Below, piece after piece: positions 1 to 10,265 of a stretch of 64,000 nt of DNA. Source of the DNA: Arenicola marina (lineage: Eukaryota > Annelida > Polychaeta > Arenicolidae); contig OZ025256.1 of NCBI GenBank assembly GCA_964019135.1, positions 19,785,911-19,849,910 on the forward strand, in the 5' to 3' direction. The position numbers and the translations under genes were made by a program. Below the pieces are notes generated by a model. It was not told the DNA's origin and searched no databases. It worked only from the letters and a program-made list of their open reading frames with translations. Positions within the stretch are counted from its first letter, which is position 1. The number at the start of each line of letters is the position of its first letter.

Positions 1-1011
1 GCTAAAACAGAGTACGATGAAAATCAAAGCCTGAATTAGGGCTCAAAGCACACTATTGAGAGCTAGGTCACTGGAAATTGCTGAAAAACGAGAATACTAA
101 ATACTTCCTTAACTTAGAGAAACATCGCAAAGAAAAATATAACAACACTGATAGGTCCTAATGAGACGCTAATTACAGACCCAACAGAGATTCTAGCTGG
201 TGAAGAAACCTTCTACTCACAATTATATTCACAAGGGCACGAAATGGAAGAAAACGATCCGGTAATGGACACATTCCTGGATGAAGCTATTATTAAATTG
301 AGCCCACAATCTACGCACCTTTGTGACCAAGAATTAACATTAAAACAACGTACTCAAGCCCTAGCTCAAATGAAAACAACAAGGTCCCCGGAAGTGACGC
401 TTTTTCCACCGAAATTTATAAATTATTCTAGCGGGATATTAGACATCTCGTACATAACAGTTTCATATATGCAGTAGAAAATAAACATTTGAGCATAGAA
501 CAGCGACGCGGTGTCCTGACGCTTATCCCGAAAGCTGACAAAGAAGACCTTCGCTAAATGTTTGGCAGCGTGGAGACCGCTAAGCCTACTGAAGACTGAC
601 TACAAAATTCTAACCAATGGATTTGCCAGTAAGATCTAGTTAATTTGGACCAATGTGGGTACATCAGAGGTCGCTACATGGGCGAAAATGTAAGAACTAT
701 CGAAGATATTATTGAATACTGTAATATGCACAATACTTTATGTTATAATCTTTGATTTCGAAAAAGCGTTTGATACTGTTTCCTGACAGTAGTTACACAA
801 GGTACTAAAACATATGAAATTTGACCGATACTATAGACAATGGATTGACTTAATTTATAGCGACATCACCAGCTGTTGCATGAACAACGGTCACTCAACT
901 ACATTCTTCCCTATTACGCGAGGCATCATCAGACAGGGGTGTCCGAGAAGCGCCTTACTTGTGGCTCTTGTAGGGCCCCAGAGGGGCTTTTTCGACACGG
1001 CGACACGGCGA

Positions 1012-1745
1012 TTTTTAAAATCGACAACGCGACATTAGGGTTGTCTTAGAATCGACATGCGACATAAGACTTAGCGACACGCGACATGGAACTTTTCTTA
1101 AAATCGACACGCGACATGGACCTTTTCTTAAAATCGACACGCGACATGGACCTTTTCTTAAAATCGACACACGACATGGACCTTTTCTTAAAATCGACAA
1201 CGCGACATGGACCTTTTCTTAAAATCGACAACGCGACATGGACCTTTTCTTAAAATCGACAACGCGACATGGACCTTTTCTTAAAATCGACAACGCGACA
1301 TGGACCTTTTCTTAAAATCGACAACGCGACATGGACCTTTTCTTAAAATCGACAACGCGACATGGACCTTTTCTTAAAATCGACAACGCGACATGGACCT
1401 TTTCTTAAAATCGACAACGCGACATGGACCTTTTCTTAAAATCGACAACGCGACATGGACCTTTTCTTAAAATCGACAACGCGACATGGACCTTTTCTTA
1501 AAATCGACAACGCGACATGGACCTTTTCTTAAAATCGACAACGCGACATGGACCTTTTCTTAAAATCGACAACGCGACATGGACCTTTTCTTAAAATCGA
1601 CAACGCGACATGGACCTTTTCTTAAAATCGACAACGCGACATGGACCTTTTCTTAAAATCGACAACGCGACATGGACCTTTTCTTAAAATCGACAACGCG
1701 ACATGGACCTTTTCTTAAAATCGACAACGCGACATGGACCATTTC
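1012..1745 (+). repeat. 31-bp minisatellite inside the DNA transposon (about 21 copies)
   Basis: Head-to-tail units contain AAAATCGACAACGCGACATG followed by GACCTTTTCTT. The first few units are 30 bp (CGACACGCGAC) and later units are 31 bp (CGACAACGCGAC) and nearly identical. The left edge grades into degenerate CGACACGGCGAC motifs near the TIR, which suggests that the array grew from the transposon's subterminal repeats. Short minus-strand open frames here are by-products of the periodicity. Confidence 0.95.
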
Positions 1746-1775
1746 AGGAAAAACTGGCAATGCAATACATAAAAC

Positions 1776-2380
1776 TCATACACGGTTGAAAATCCCTATC
1801 AAACTACTCCATTTCGTCTTAGAATTCTGAACACAAGTTGACAAATTTTCTATCATGTATATTTGTTTCATTCTGCTTAAGGCACCTGCTACACTGAGAG
1901 TTCCGTTTTTACATTTGGTGGCGTAAATATATTGTTTAATTAACAGTATCACGTGGTTTATAACTGCTGTTGTTTTCTCAGTGACTCCCAGCAAGACATG
2001 TTTTTCTGTAATTAAAAATTTTAAGTCAAAGTCGAACCCAGGCTGCAGGACTGTGATGATCTTTTGCCAAAATTCGTTTACATGCTTACAGCGCCAGAAC
2101 AAATGCTCGATGGTTTCTATGTGAGAACTGCAAAAATAACACAAGTCGCTTTCAGCTAAACCACACATTTTCAGGTACTTATTTGTAGGTAAAATACGTT
2201 GCAAAAATCGATACTGGAAACTTCTAGCCCTTGGTTCATTAGTTACTCTATAAGGTAGTAGGTAGATATTTTTCCAAGACAAGTTATCTATTGTCTCGTG
2301 GAGGGTTTCTTCCCACTTATTTCTTCTCCCTTGATTTAAGTCGACTTTCGTTGCTAACTTCCAATATGCATAATTACAGC
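1776..2380 (-). mobile_element. L1/Tx1-type LINE ORF2 C-terminal fragment carried antisense within the DNA transposon
   Basis: The minus strand encodes about 200 residues typical of the C-terminus of L1/Tx1 ORF2. In order these are a NKWEETL segment, RSFQYRFLQRILPTNKYL, a CX2C pair in SDLCYFCSSHIETIEHLFW, then RCKHVNEFWQ and a tail ending at the stop (1776-1778). This is the zinc-finger-like domain that follows the reverse transcriptase, and it is exactly the part the host LINE lacks at its own 3' end. The frame is open throughout, so it is younger or better kept than the surrounding LINE. It ends within a few bases of the transposon's right TIR. It may be a LINE insertion into the transposon or a fragment the transposon captured. 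Confidence 0.85.
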
Positions 2381-2509
2381 AACGTTGCCCCTCAGGGGCC
2401 CTTCTTGTAGTAGAAACACACGCAACAAGGCTCCGCAGTGACCCCGACATGCATGGGATAACCGTGTTCAAAATATCACAACTAGCAGATGATGCCACAT
2501 TATTTCTGA

Positions 2510-2697
2510 GGGGGCCTCCCTGGTGTAGTGGTTAGCGCACTAGACCGCAGATCAATAGGTCCTGGGTTCGAATCCGGGCTCGGGCACCTAATCTGGGGCA
2601 TGTTTCATTCCTTCATCCTTCATCGTCTCGGGAGGTTCCTTGGCCCAATTTAGCCTGTATGTGCACAAAAGTGGCCTAAAACACCAACATTCCATTC
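2510..2697 (+). mobile_element. tRNA-derived SINE with 12-bp target-site duplication
   Basis: The 5' part has RNA polymerase III boxes: an A-box-like TGGTGTAGTGGTTAGCGC near 2522 and a perfect B box GGTTCGAATCC near 2567. A tRNA-unrelated body follows, and the 3' tail ends in ATTCC-type repeats. CATTATTTCTGA flanks the copy on both sides (2498-2509 and 2698-2709). The acceptor ends do not pair as in a real tRNA, so this is a retroposon. It landed in the reverse transcriptase DD-box region of the LINE. Confidence 0.88.
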
Positions 2698-4110
2698 CAT
2701 TATTTCTGAAGAATGCACAATCAATATCTAGAACACTTAGAATATTAGACCAGTTCGCGTTATGCTCAGGGCTTAAGCTCAATAAAAACAAAACATTTGT
2801 GGTTCCTTTACATCAAAACTGCAGATTAGACATTATACACCACATGGAGGTTAAAGGATCGACTTTCAAAACGCTGGGTATTTTCTTTGATAAAGACCAA
2901 ACGGCTATGTGCCATACAAATCTGGAAGACAGATTATCCAAGTTTAAAGCTGACTCACCACCTGGTCCGCTCACCGGCTATCCCAAAAAGGTGAAATAAC
3001 CATATTAAAAAGTCTAGCACTCCCGCTTTTGACATATGCTACCGCTGACATTCACATACCCGAGAGTGTTATCAATAAGGTCAATAGCGAAATAGCAGAA
3101 TTCGTGCGGAAATGCAAACGCCCCAATGTCAAATAGGTTACAATGGTATCAAACATACCAAATGGGGATCTGAAAATGCCCGGTTTCAACACAATTATTG
3201 CTAGCCAAAAGGCACTATGGATTAAGCGAGCGATATCGGGAAATGAGCCTCAAGCAAGAAATCTCAAGCAAATTCTTCATCACTCATATAAAGCCCCCAA
3301 AGAGCCTTTTCTTATCAACAAGTTCTAAAAAACTGGTTTGATTTTTTTTCGGTATAGCCCGAGGTGGAAAACGTGAGATATGAAAACTATGGAATAACAA
3401 ATACATACTAATTGAAGGAGTTCTGAGCAATACATTTTACCCAACTTACAAGCGTTGGGCAGATCATGGTATCACACACATACATCACTTGATTGACGAA
3501 AACAGGTGCTTTTTGAAAAAAAAACTGCTTTAGAAGAGAAATACCGAATTCAAATCGACGCGCTGCAACTAAACAGCCTCATACACGCTATTCCCAAACA
3601 ATGGCGCACGTCACTGCGACGGGAACTGCACACAACGCACATATACAACAACCAGGAAAAGCCACAAATCAGAATTTACGGGCAGTACATTTCTGTAGAT
3701 ACAATAATACAATCGTCAAGTATATTAGGAACTTATCACAAAAATCACAATCCCCACCCACTGCTATCGCCACAAGGCTAGAAGAGTTCCAATTACTAAC
3801 CGACCACAGCTTAAAAACATACTTTGCAACAGCTTAAAAACATACTTTGCAACAGCTAATACTGCAACACGCAACACTGAGATACAAGAGTTCAGAGTTC
3901 ATTTCATTCATTAAACCGAAACAAATAAATATGTTGTTACATGAATACATACGCATTACAGTGGTATTGCAGGTTGGGAGACACAGGCTAAGATTAATTA
4001 ATCGCTAACGCATGGCCACCTTTATATATCAGTTGACACAAAAAAATGCTTAGATGGCGGAACACGCAAGTAGAACATAAAAACCACCCCCCATATTTAG
4101 ACCCCCCCTC

Positions 4111-4142
4111 CCTACGAGTATACCCCCCGGTATACTCGTAGG
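4111..4142. repeat. Perfect 14-bp inverted repeat with a 4-nt C loop
   Basis: CCTACGAGTATACC (4111-4124) and its exact inverted complement (4129-4142) are separated by CCCC. It lies in the 3'-terminal part of the minus-strand LINE, beside short C-runs (4086-4092, 4102-4108). It could form a stable hairpin. No function is assigned. Confidence 0.8.
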
Positions 4143-6079
4143 AGTAATTGTCTAGAATAATAATTTTGTTGTAGTTTGCGAATCCATGTATGCTGTGCGT
4201 ATCTATTTTAGAGAGAACATTGGTCGGCTCATTATTAATTAGATCAACAAGACTATGTCTGATACACTTAAGGGCAAAGGAATGTCTGGCTCTACTGGTA
4301 AAAACATACGATTTACGTCTGGTATTATGATGGTGTATATCACAAAGCGAAGTGAGCGGTAGATTCAAAAAGTATGCTGGAAGAATTCCCTTCTTTTGTT
4401 TGCAATAACATTTTAGCAACTGTAGTTTATGTATGTTTGTTATCTCTAGGCATCACCGTTGTTTAAACAAAGGCTCGGAGTGCGCATTCCATTTACTTAG
4501 CGTAATAGTCCTCATTGCCTTTTTCTGTAATCTAAACAGACTGGTGTTGTCATAACCCCATAGTAGGACCCCTGTTGTTAGATGAGGCAGAATCAATGAA
4601 TTATACAGGCTTAGTAAAGCGTGTTGGGGAAGATAATGTTTCAGTCTATGCATAATGAATTAAAAAGTTCACTACACTGTTCTATATCATTATGAATAAT
4701 AATGGCCCTTGTGGTACACCGGTCGTTATGTTCGTCATGTTTGACGTGACGTCATCCAGAAAAACACATTGCGATCTATGTATTAAATAGTTTTCCAGCA
4801 AATTGAGGGTCATTCCTCGGATTCCGTAATGATTTATTTTTTTGATTAATATGTCGTGATCAATAGTGTCGAAGGCCTTAGAAAGATCAAGGAAATTGCT
4901 AATGGGAAGTTGGTTTTGATCCTTTGATATGAAGACACGATCTACTACCTGTAAAACAGCTAGGTCAGTCGAATGTTTGGAGCGGAATCCGTATTGACTA
5001 TTGCTAAACATTTATTTGTGTCCAAGTAACTATAGAGTTGGTTAGCAATTATTTTCTCAAAAACCTTAGACATGGCTGGCAAAATGGATATTGGACGATA
5101 GTTGCTAATATCATTTTCATTACCCTTCTTATAAACTGGTACAACTTTGTACAACAATTTCCAGTTTAGACGGAAAGATGCCTGTTGCAAGTGAATGATT
5201 CACAATAAAGCTCAGGGCTACAGAGATTTCATCTTTAATCAATTTTACAAGGTTAACAGAAAGAGAATCGACGCCTTTACTGTGCTTAGGCTGAAGATTA
5301 TGTATAACATCGATCACAGTGTTCGTAGAAACGAATGTAAAGTTAAACTCGGTATTAGGCTTGCCTTTAAGATAGTCTTCAAATCGACGAGAAGTTTTTA
5401 TCAAATTTGCCTTTGCAAGGTCTTGACCAGCCGTAGCAAAAAAGGAAATAAATTTCTCACAAATTGTTAAGCGATCAGTGATTTCATAATTATCAAATTG
5501 TATAGACTTGTATAGGGAAAGTCCTTTTATGGTTTGAAAGTTTGAGTAAATCTTTCAGGGTACTCCAGGTCTTTTTTATATCATTTTTGCAGCTGAGGAA
5601 TCGACCATTATTATAATGACGCTTTGCTAAATAAATATTTCGTTTTAGGATGCGATCATACGTTTTGAGATTAGTTTTATAAGTCTCATATAATGGAGAA
5701 TCTAGCGGCGTTCCTCTTACTATTTTATACACTTTATCTCAGAATTTAATCGATTTCATAATACCCTAAGTTATCAAAGATTTGATTTGTGCTTAAATGA
5801 TCTGAACTTAACTACATTAGAAGGAATATGTTTTTCTCTGGCACGAAGGACAGACCTTTCTAGTATTTCGTAATTCTCATTAGGGTCAGATGTCATTATT
5901 TAGCATGTTTTCGATTGCCATAGATTCTACTTCCTTTTTGAAGTTTGAAACTGAAACCGGATCTTGGCAAACTACTTTGACCATTTTCCTCCCAACTTGA
6001 CGGGAATGTTCATATTTGACACACAAGAAGTAGGGCGGTCTAGTCCCAGGCCCGAATGGACTGCGAAAGTTCTACCCGC

Positions 6080-6145
6080 AGAGGCGGTTTTCGAACCGGG
6101 GACCTTTCGCATCCCGAGCGAACACCTTGCGCGTTAGGCCAAAGG
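6080..6145 (-). other. tRNA-like segment within the downstream LTR
   Basis: The minus strand has a B-box-like GGTTCGAA (6097-6090) and an A-box-like TGGCCTAACGCGCAAGG (6141-6125). Between them TTCGC and GCGAA can pair around a 7-nt loop, like an anticodon arm, and AGGTCCCCGG follows as in a T arm. The arrangement is closest by eye to a proline tRNA. Flanking acceptor pairing is poor, so it is a promoter-like relic and not a tRNA gene. Confidence 0.65.
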
Positions 6146-6395
6146 GAACTTCCCATTTGGCCCGAGGCGCTTGGTGTCTTTCATCCACCGGGCCTGGGCC
6201 GAGATATCACACTCCACCCTTTCCCCAATGGACTGCGACCTCGCAGTAACCGCCACCATGCGCCACGCCGTCAAACCGGACGCTGGCCATATCCTATGGC
6301 TCCGGGTGGTTCCGACAACCCAGGCTCGTCTCCATCGGCACCAAATGTAGTATTTCTGGTCCCAGGCCCGAATGGACGCCGAAAGTTCTACCCGC

Positions 6396-6461
6396 AGAGG
6401 CGGGTTTCGAACCGGGGACCTTTCGCATCCCGAGCGAACACCTTGCGCGTTAGGCCAAAGG
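6396..6461 (-). other. tRNA-like segment within the upstream LTR
   Basis: This is the second copy of the tRNA-like block, with B box at 6413-6406 and A box at 6457-6441. Being in the upstream LTR, it could in principle drive RNA polymerase III transcription into the element, as the 5S-derived promoter does in the plant Cassandra TRIMs. That comparison is inference. Confidence 0.65.
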
Positions 6462-7367
6462 GAACTTCCCATTTGGCCCGAGGCGCTTGGTGTCTTTCAT
6501 CCACCGGGCCTGGGCCGAGATATCACAATCCGACATGGGGTTTATAATGACAACCGCTAGTGACTGTTAAGTTGTCACAGATATTGCAATAAAAATTATC
6601 AATCAAGGTAGCACGTAATCTTGACAGTCTGGTTGGCAATGTAATTTTGGGAAAGAACCCACATGCCAACACGGCGTCAAAAAATTCCGCCACAGATGGT
6701 TTTTCATTAATTCAAAAAAAAATCTTATTGTTATAATCACCAGAGATAGCAAAAGATAGCTTCTTTGTACGGTTAAAATATGCAAGCGTGTTAGACATTT
6801 GTTCAGAAAAAATCTTATAGCTCTCCACGAGTTCGAGCAGAGGCCTGTAGATATTTCCAATTACAATATTCTTACTCATGGAAGCAGTTTTCATCTCAAT
6901 AAATCGACCTTCCCATCTCGTTTTTTCACCAGGTACAGATAACAGTTCATATCCAAATGTACTATCCAAATATATGACTAATCCACCATGTGCACTACAC
7001 GTTTTGGTTTGAGAGATTGTGTGATACCCTTCAAGATGTAAATGGCTAAGATCATCGTCATCTGACAGCCAACTCTCTTGTATACAGATAGCATGTAATC
7101 TAACTTTTCGTTTTCTTAATTCATCGATGAAGATTCTTAATTCATCTATCTTAGCTGATAATGAGCAAATATTGACACTTAGAATGTTGAAATGACTTTC
7201 GTTGCTCATGGTACTTTCTACAGAGTCTACTTCAAAGTAGGGGGAGTGCTTTAGAATACACGGCTCAGGGTCGTCAACCTCGGTTTCCTCACGATCGGTA
7301 CGATTTTCAAGAATATTAGTTAAGGAATTTGAATTTAGATCTCCGTACTGTTTTAAAATAAATTCAT

Positions 7368-7706
7368 CTAACCTCTTCTCCATGTCCCATTAGTACATTT
7401 TGTCTTGAATTTAAATCCTGAAAGCCTGTAGGCTATCCGGAGAGAAGCAATTTGGTCACCGGAGCAGAAGTTGGTGGCCGGCTTTATATCCCTGCGCGCC
7501 TGTTCGCCGTTCGGTATTTTGTGTGTGATGTCGACCGCGGCTCGCTATCACGTCCACGCGATAAAAATAAACCGCGAAATTTTCTATGTAAAAATGTTTG
7601 TTTCACAGACTCAAAGAGATATACAACATATGCATCATAATTTTTGAGATACTTTTTGTCTTGATTCTAAAATGTAATAAATCTAAGATGGCGCATATTG
7701 CTTTAA
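7368..7706 (+). mobile_element. TTAA-type MITE, left end missing
   Basis: The right end reads ATATTGCTTTAA (7695-7706) and the body matches the complete copy at 52663-53043. About the first 40 bp are missing and replaced by the 5' end of the CR1-type LINE. The join falls in AACCTCTTCTCCAT (7370-7383), which occurs in the MITE and also supplies the first codons of the LINE-derived minus-strand frame. Confidence 0.85.
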
Positions 7707-8033
7707 TGTATCATCAGACCATGATATTTGACACATCTCCGTACCAGAGAAATAAATAGCTTGTAGCATATTCATTAGTGAACTGTCTTTCATATTTTTC
7801 CCTACCAGTGTTTCCCTACAACAAACCGCGACGCAGTCAAAGAAATCAAGTAGTTAAAATACCCATAATACCCCAACACAAACCTATGAAAACGTTCATA
7901 GCGAAAATTCATATTATTAGATTCACATTTGGTCGCCTGTCTTGGTGGCGACGTCAAGAAACAACGCAGTCCACGCGCATGCGTGAAGTTGTAAAAAATC
8001 TAGGCAGCGTATCACCCTTATCATACCAGTACA
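7707..8033. other. Intergenic, nothing recognised
   Basis: This is AT-rich unique sequence between the MITE and a dispersed repeat. The short open frames match no known family. Confidence 0.5.
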
Positions 8034-8265
8034 TTGCCTCTGTGGCATTCAGTGTTTGGGTGTTCGGGTATCGCGTCAAGAAGGAAGGGAGAGTGGAGCC
8101 ATGTCTCCGGAGGTACCCCCCTTACTCTTTGCGAAGAACGACATGAGATCTTTATCCTGCGACCAAACAGACACGGCCACAGCGGGGCTCGACACATCGA
8201 ACCGTTTGGCTCTCAGGAGACCAGAGCACTCAATGCGAGCGCTCTAGACTACTTCAAAGAATGAA
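8034..8265 (-). repeat. Dispersed SINE-like repeat, copy 1
   Basis: This is related to 29328-29515: both contain GGAAGGGAGAGTGGAGCC, ATCTTTATCCTGCGA and GCTCTCAGG. On the minus strand a GGTTCGAT motif (near 8205) resembles a polymerase III B box, so it may be a tRNA-related SINE. No target duplication was identified. Confidence 0.55.
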
Positions 8266-9762
8266 AACAAGTTTAAAGCAGTGACCTTAAGGACAGCAGT
8301 AAATTTCGGACTTATGCCACGTTCAAGATTCTTCTGGTACCAGCGAAATATTTATATTGTATAAACCTTAGAAAATTTCAGCACCTTCAAATTGTAGATG
8401 TTTGGATAATCGTTTAGCCATTGAAGCCGGTAGGAGACTTAATATACCAAGGGGACGTAAGATACTGCCAATATTGTATCCGTAAAGGCATATTTTCTGT
8501 TCTGATAAATTTCAGTTAGTGTGCGTGTGTTACCTTGTGAATCGCGAATCGACAAGAATTGGGGAGAATAATATGGAATCTCCAAGATGAGGACTACCCA
8601 AGACTGGGCGCGAAAAAAGCTCCTTAAGAGTGATATCGCGAATATCGAAGAATTCAAAGACTGCTATAACGGATCGCAATAAATAGGGAAAAGATCTTCG
8701 CGTTGAACTAGGAATTGTGCTGATAACCATCCCCAAAAATGTGCCAACAGCTAATTGCGAATCTCCAAGCATGCCTGGATGCCAATCGCGGAGATCGGAA
8801 AAGGTATTCCCTCCCCTCTTTTAGTGCAATAAACTTCGTACTGAGAGTTATAGAACGTATTTAAGAAGGGGCCAGCTGACTGAGATCTCCTGGCGCAGGA
8901 ATCATGGGAGTATGCGAGGAAAATATGGAGCATTTTCTTTCCTTGAGGATACAGAGAAATTCTCAAATGGGCAAGTTGAGAGAAAATAGTAGTAGGTTTC
9001 TAGGAAAAAGAGAAAACAGGCGAAAAGGCACTCATTTGGGCGGCACGTATGCTTATACCTAACGATATGTAGCCCCCCCCCCCCGGGTCTGTACGCCTTA
9101 CACTGTTACACTGCACGGCCATAAGCATTCAAACATTCGCATTTGTCAATGGGTTGCTCACCGTTTTCCATGTATAACAGATCTACTCCCACTTTTGACG
9201 ACCCGCACCATTGTTGTTTTGTGTATGTACCAATAGCCAACATGATTTGACGAGTCACCATTGTATTCTACCCACGTCAATTTGGCATAGAGCGTAACTG
9301 TCAATATCAATTCCTTGGACCCGTATGTTTTTTTAGCTCGGTACATATAGTCTGCCCACCAGACTGCGCTGCCGACAAGCCGGGACCACTGTTCAGCCAT
9401 TACGTGGGACGGTGTGAACGAGGCATGGTCATATGCACGTTTAACAGCAAAGGCCGGTTCGTATATGGGTCGAAATGAAAGGCATAGGGGTGGACATTTT
9501 AAGGGACGCATGTTTCTATTCCGAACGCAGAGCGGATACACACACTGGCCGGCGCGTCGAATGCTATGACGAGGAAGTTTAGACAGACAATTATCTGCCG
9601 AGGATTTCGTTGATTCATTAGACGTGTGACTATCGATGAAAGTCATTGACATACGCGAACAGAACCTAGGAAATTAGCAATCTGCTTTGTCTAAGCAGAC
9701 TTAACATACAACTTCGACCATTGTCTGGGAGCAGTTTCCGCGTTTGATGTACACTGGTCAGC
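8266..9762. other. Upstream region of the SLC43-type gene
   Basis: No conserved coding sequence is seen. A 164-codon minus-strand open frame (9158-9652) resembles nothing I know and is probably chance. A run of C lies at about 9071-9085. The gene's promoter and any 5' noncoding exon should fall here, but I cannot place them. Confidence 0.5.
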
Positions 9763-10265
9763 ATGGCCGTGGAGGAAATAGCGTCGAAGCTGTCTAGAAG
9801 GCGAATCGTGTGTATTATCACTATGACGTTAATAGAGAGCTTTCTGTTTGGATTTTTCTTGGACGGCTGGCCTTCTCTCGTCTACATGTTTACCAATGAT
9901 GGAGTATTCTCAGAATTCTGCGCGAATTCGGAGACAAGTAACACATCAGTGTCAACCCTTATTGGGGGACCTTACCGACAAATACTTGGGTTCGGCCGAC
10001 TGTCGAGTCGCTACAGCGACGCTAAACAGGATACTCCCAATGGCGGCTTAGATACCATAACGGTGAATCCATCGCAGTTTTTAAGGCTGAATGAATCCAA
10101 TGTTTCGCTTACAGCTAATGGAGTAACCATGGTCAGCTGCGACACGCAACAGAATCTGATGAGCCTCGTGCTGGTCATTGGCAGTGTTGTAGGACAGTTA
10201 GCGATTTTTTTCTTTGGCTGGATCTTCGACAGACTCGGGCTGCGCAAAATGCGTCTCATCATCTT
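9763..10265 (+). CDS. SLC43-like exon 1
   Basis: Residues 1-167 plus two bases of codon 168. It holds helix 1, the long glycosylatable first extracellular loop, helix 2, and the MFS signature before helix 3. The donor is GTGAGT at 10266. Confidence 0.93.

Larger units (their letters stand above)
972..2402. mobile_element. DNA transposon with 16-bp TIRs and 6-bp target duplication, inserted in the LINE
   Basis: The left end reads AGGGCCCCAGAGGGGC (972-987). The right end (2387-2402) is its inverted complement with one mismatch. TCTTGT flanks both sides (966-971 and 2403-2408). Deleting the element and one TCTTGT restores an uninterrupted reverse transcriptase frame, so this is a genuine insertion. 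Inside are subterminal CGACACGGCGACACGG motifs, a 31-bp minisatellite, and an antisense LINE 3' fragment that runs nearly to the right TIR. No transposase is visible, so the element is non-autonomous. The 253-bp element at 13586-13838 shares TIR style, 6-bp duplication and internal motif. The superfamily is not assigned; a 6-bp duplication would suit only a few, such as Dada-like or IS3EU-like. Confidence 0.8.
1..3830 (+). mobile_element. L1/Tx1-type LINE, decayed ORF2 (reverse transcriptase region), open at the window edge
   Basis: Plus-strand frames read as the ORF2 of an L1/Tx1-clade LINE from the linker before the reverse transcriptase onward. About 243-480 gives the upstream RT region. 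655-780 gives a GYIRGRYMGEN-like stretch followed by FDFEKAFDTV, the palm motif with the first catalytic Asp. 814-960 gives the RQGCP block. 2404-2509 gives LADDATLFL, the catalytic DD box. 2710-2930 gives the GLKLNKNKT block, and 3143-3780 the thumb and connection region. Stops and frameshifts separate these pieces, so the copy is dead. Two insertions split it, at 972-2402 and 2510-2697. Rejoining the flanks of the first restores continuous RT coding sequence. The Cys/His-containing C-terminal domain expected after 3780 is absent. The 3' end lies near 3830, where a ~24-bp sequence is directly repeated (3810-3856). Confidence 0.88.
6041..6527 (-). mobile_element. Miniature LTR retrotransposon (TRIM-like) with a tRNA-like sequence in each LTR
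   Basis: Two direct repeats of about 170 bp (6041-6211 and 6357-6527) are roughly 98% identical and flank only about 145 bp. On the minus strand the repeats start TGTGATATC. A primer-binding-site-like TGGTGCCGATGGAGACGAG (6343 down to 6325) follows the upstream repeat. A purine-only tract GGGGAAAGGGTGGAG (6226-6212) directly precedes the downstream repeat. This order, LTR-PBS-PPT-LTR with no coding room, is that of a terminal-repeat retrotransposon in miniature. It encodes no protein and must depend on enzymes from elsewhere. The high LTR identity suggests a recent insertion, and its overall layout looks whole. It sits inside the older CR1-type LINE in the same orientation. No clear target duplication was seen. 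The alternative, two SINE copies flanking unrelated DNA, would not explain the PBS and PPT positions. Confidence 0.72.
3888..7383 (-). mobile_element. CR1/Jockey-superfamily LINE, decayed
   Basis: Read on the minus strand, the order is endonuclease, linker, reverse transcriptase, C-terminus. At 7383-6712 an apurinic-type endonuclease part is seen (HFNILSVNICSLSAKIDELR, AICIQESWL, ISGDYN). At 5990-5495 lies linker coding sequence. At 5404-4682 is the reverse transcriptase (NYRPISILPAMSKVFEKI, GFRSKHSTDLA, DLSKAFDTIDHDIL, TGVPQG). At 4653-4453 is the region downstream of RT (LYNSLILPHLTTGVLLWG), and at 4419-4100 the conserved tail (NIHNTRRK-like block). A 3' end with ATTC-type repeats falls near 3890-3930. 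The copy has frameshifts, and the YADD region between 4682 and 4653 is largely missing. It is 5' truncated at a junction with a MITE near 7370. A miniature LTR element interrupts it at 6041-6527. Confidence 0.88.

Noticed and set aside
1012-1745. 31-bp repeats as a CRISPR-like array
   Set aside because: Units are directly adjacent with no unique spacers, and the context is an animal transposon.
2510-2600. Functional tRNA gene
   Set aside because: A and B boxes are present, but acceptor ends do not pair, and the segment is the head of a SINE with a tail and target duplication.
6080-6145. Functional tRNA-Pro gene
   Set aside because: The acceptor stem pairs poorly, and the block is part of a repeated LTR on both sides of a short insert.
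6056-6547. Overlapping open frames across the miniature LTR element
   Set aside because: The frames come from GC-rich repeated LTR sequence on both strands. TRIM-type elements encode no protein.
9158-9652. 164-codon minus-strand open frame upstream of the transporter
   Set aside because: No similarity to a known family, no conserved motif or splice context. A chance frame is likelier than a divergent gene.
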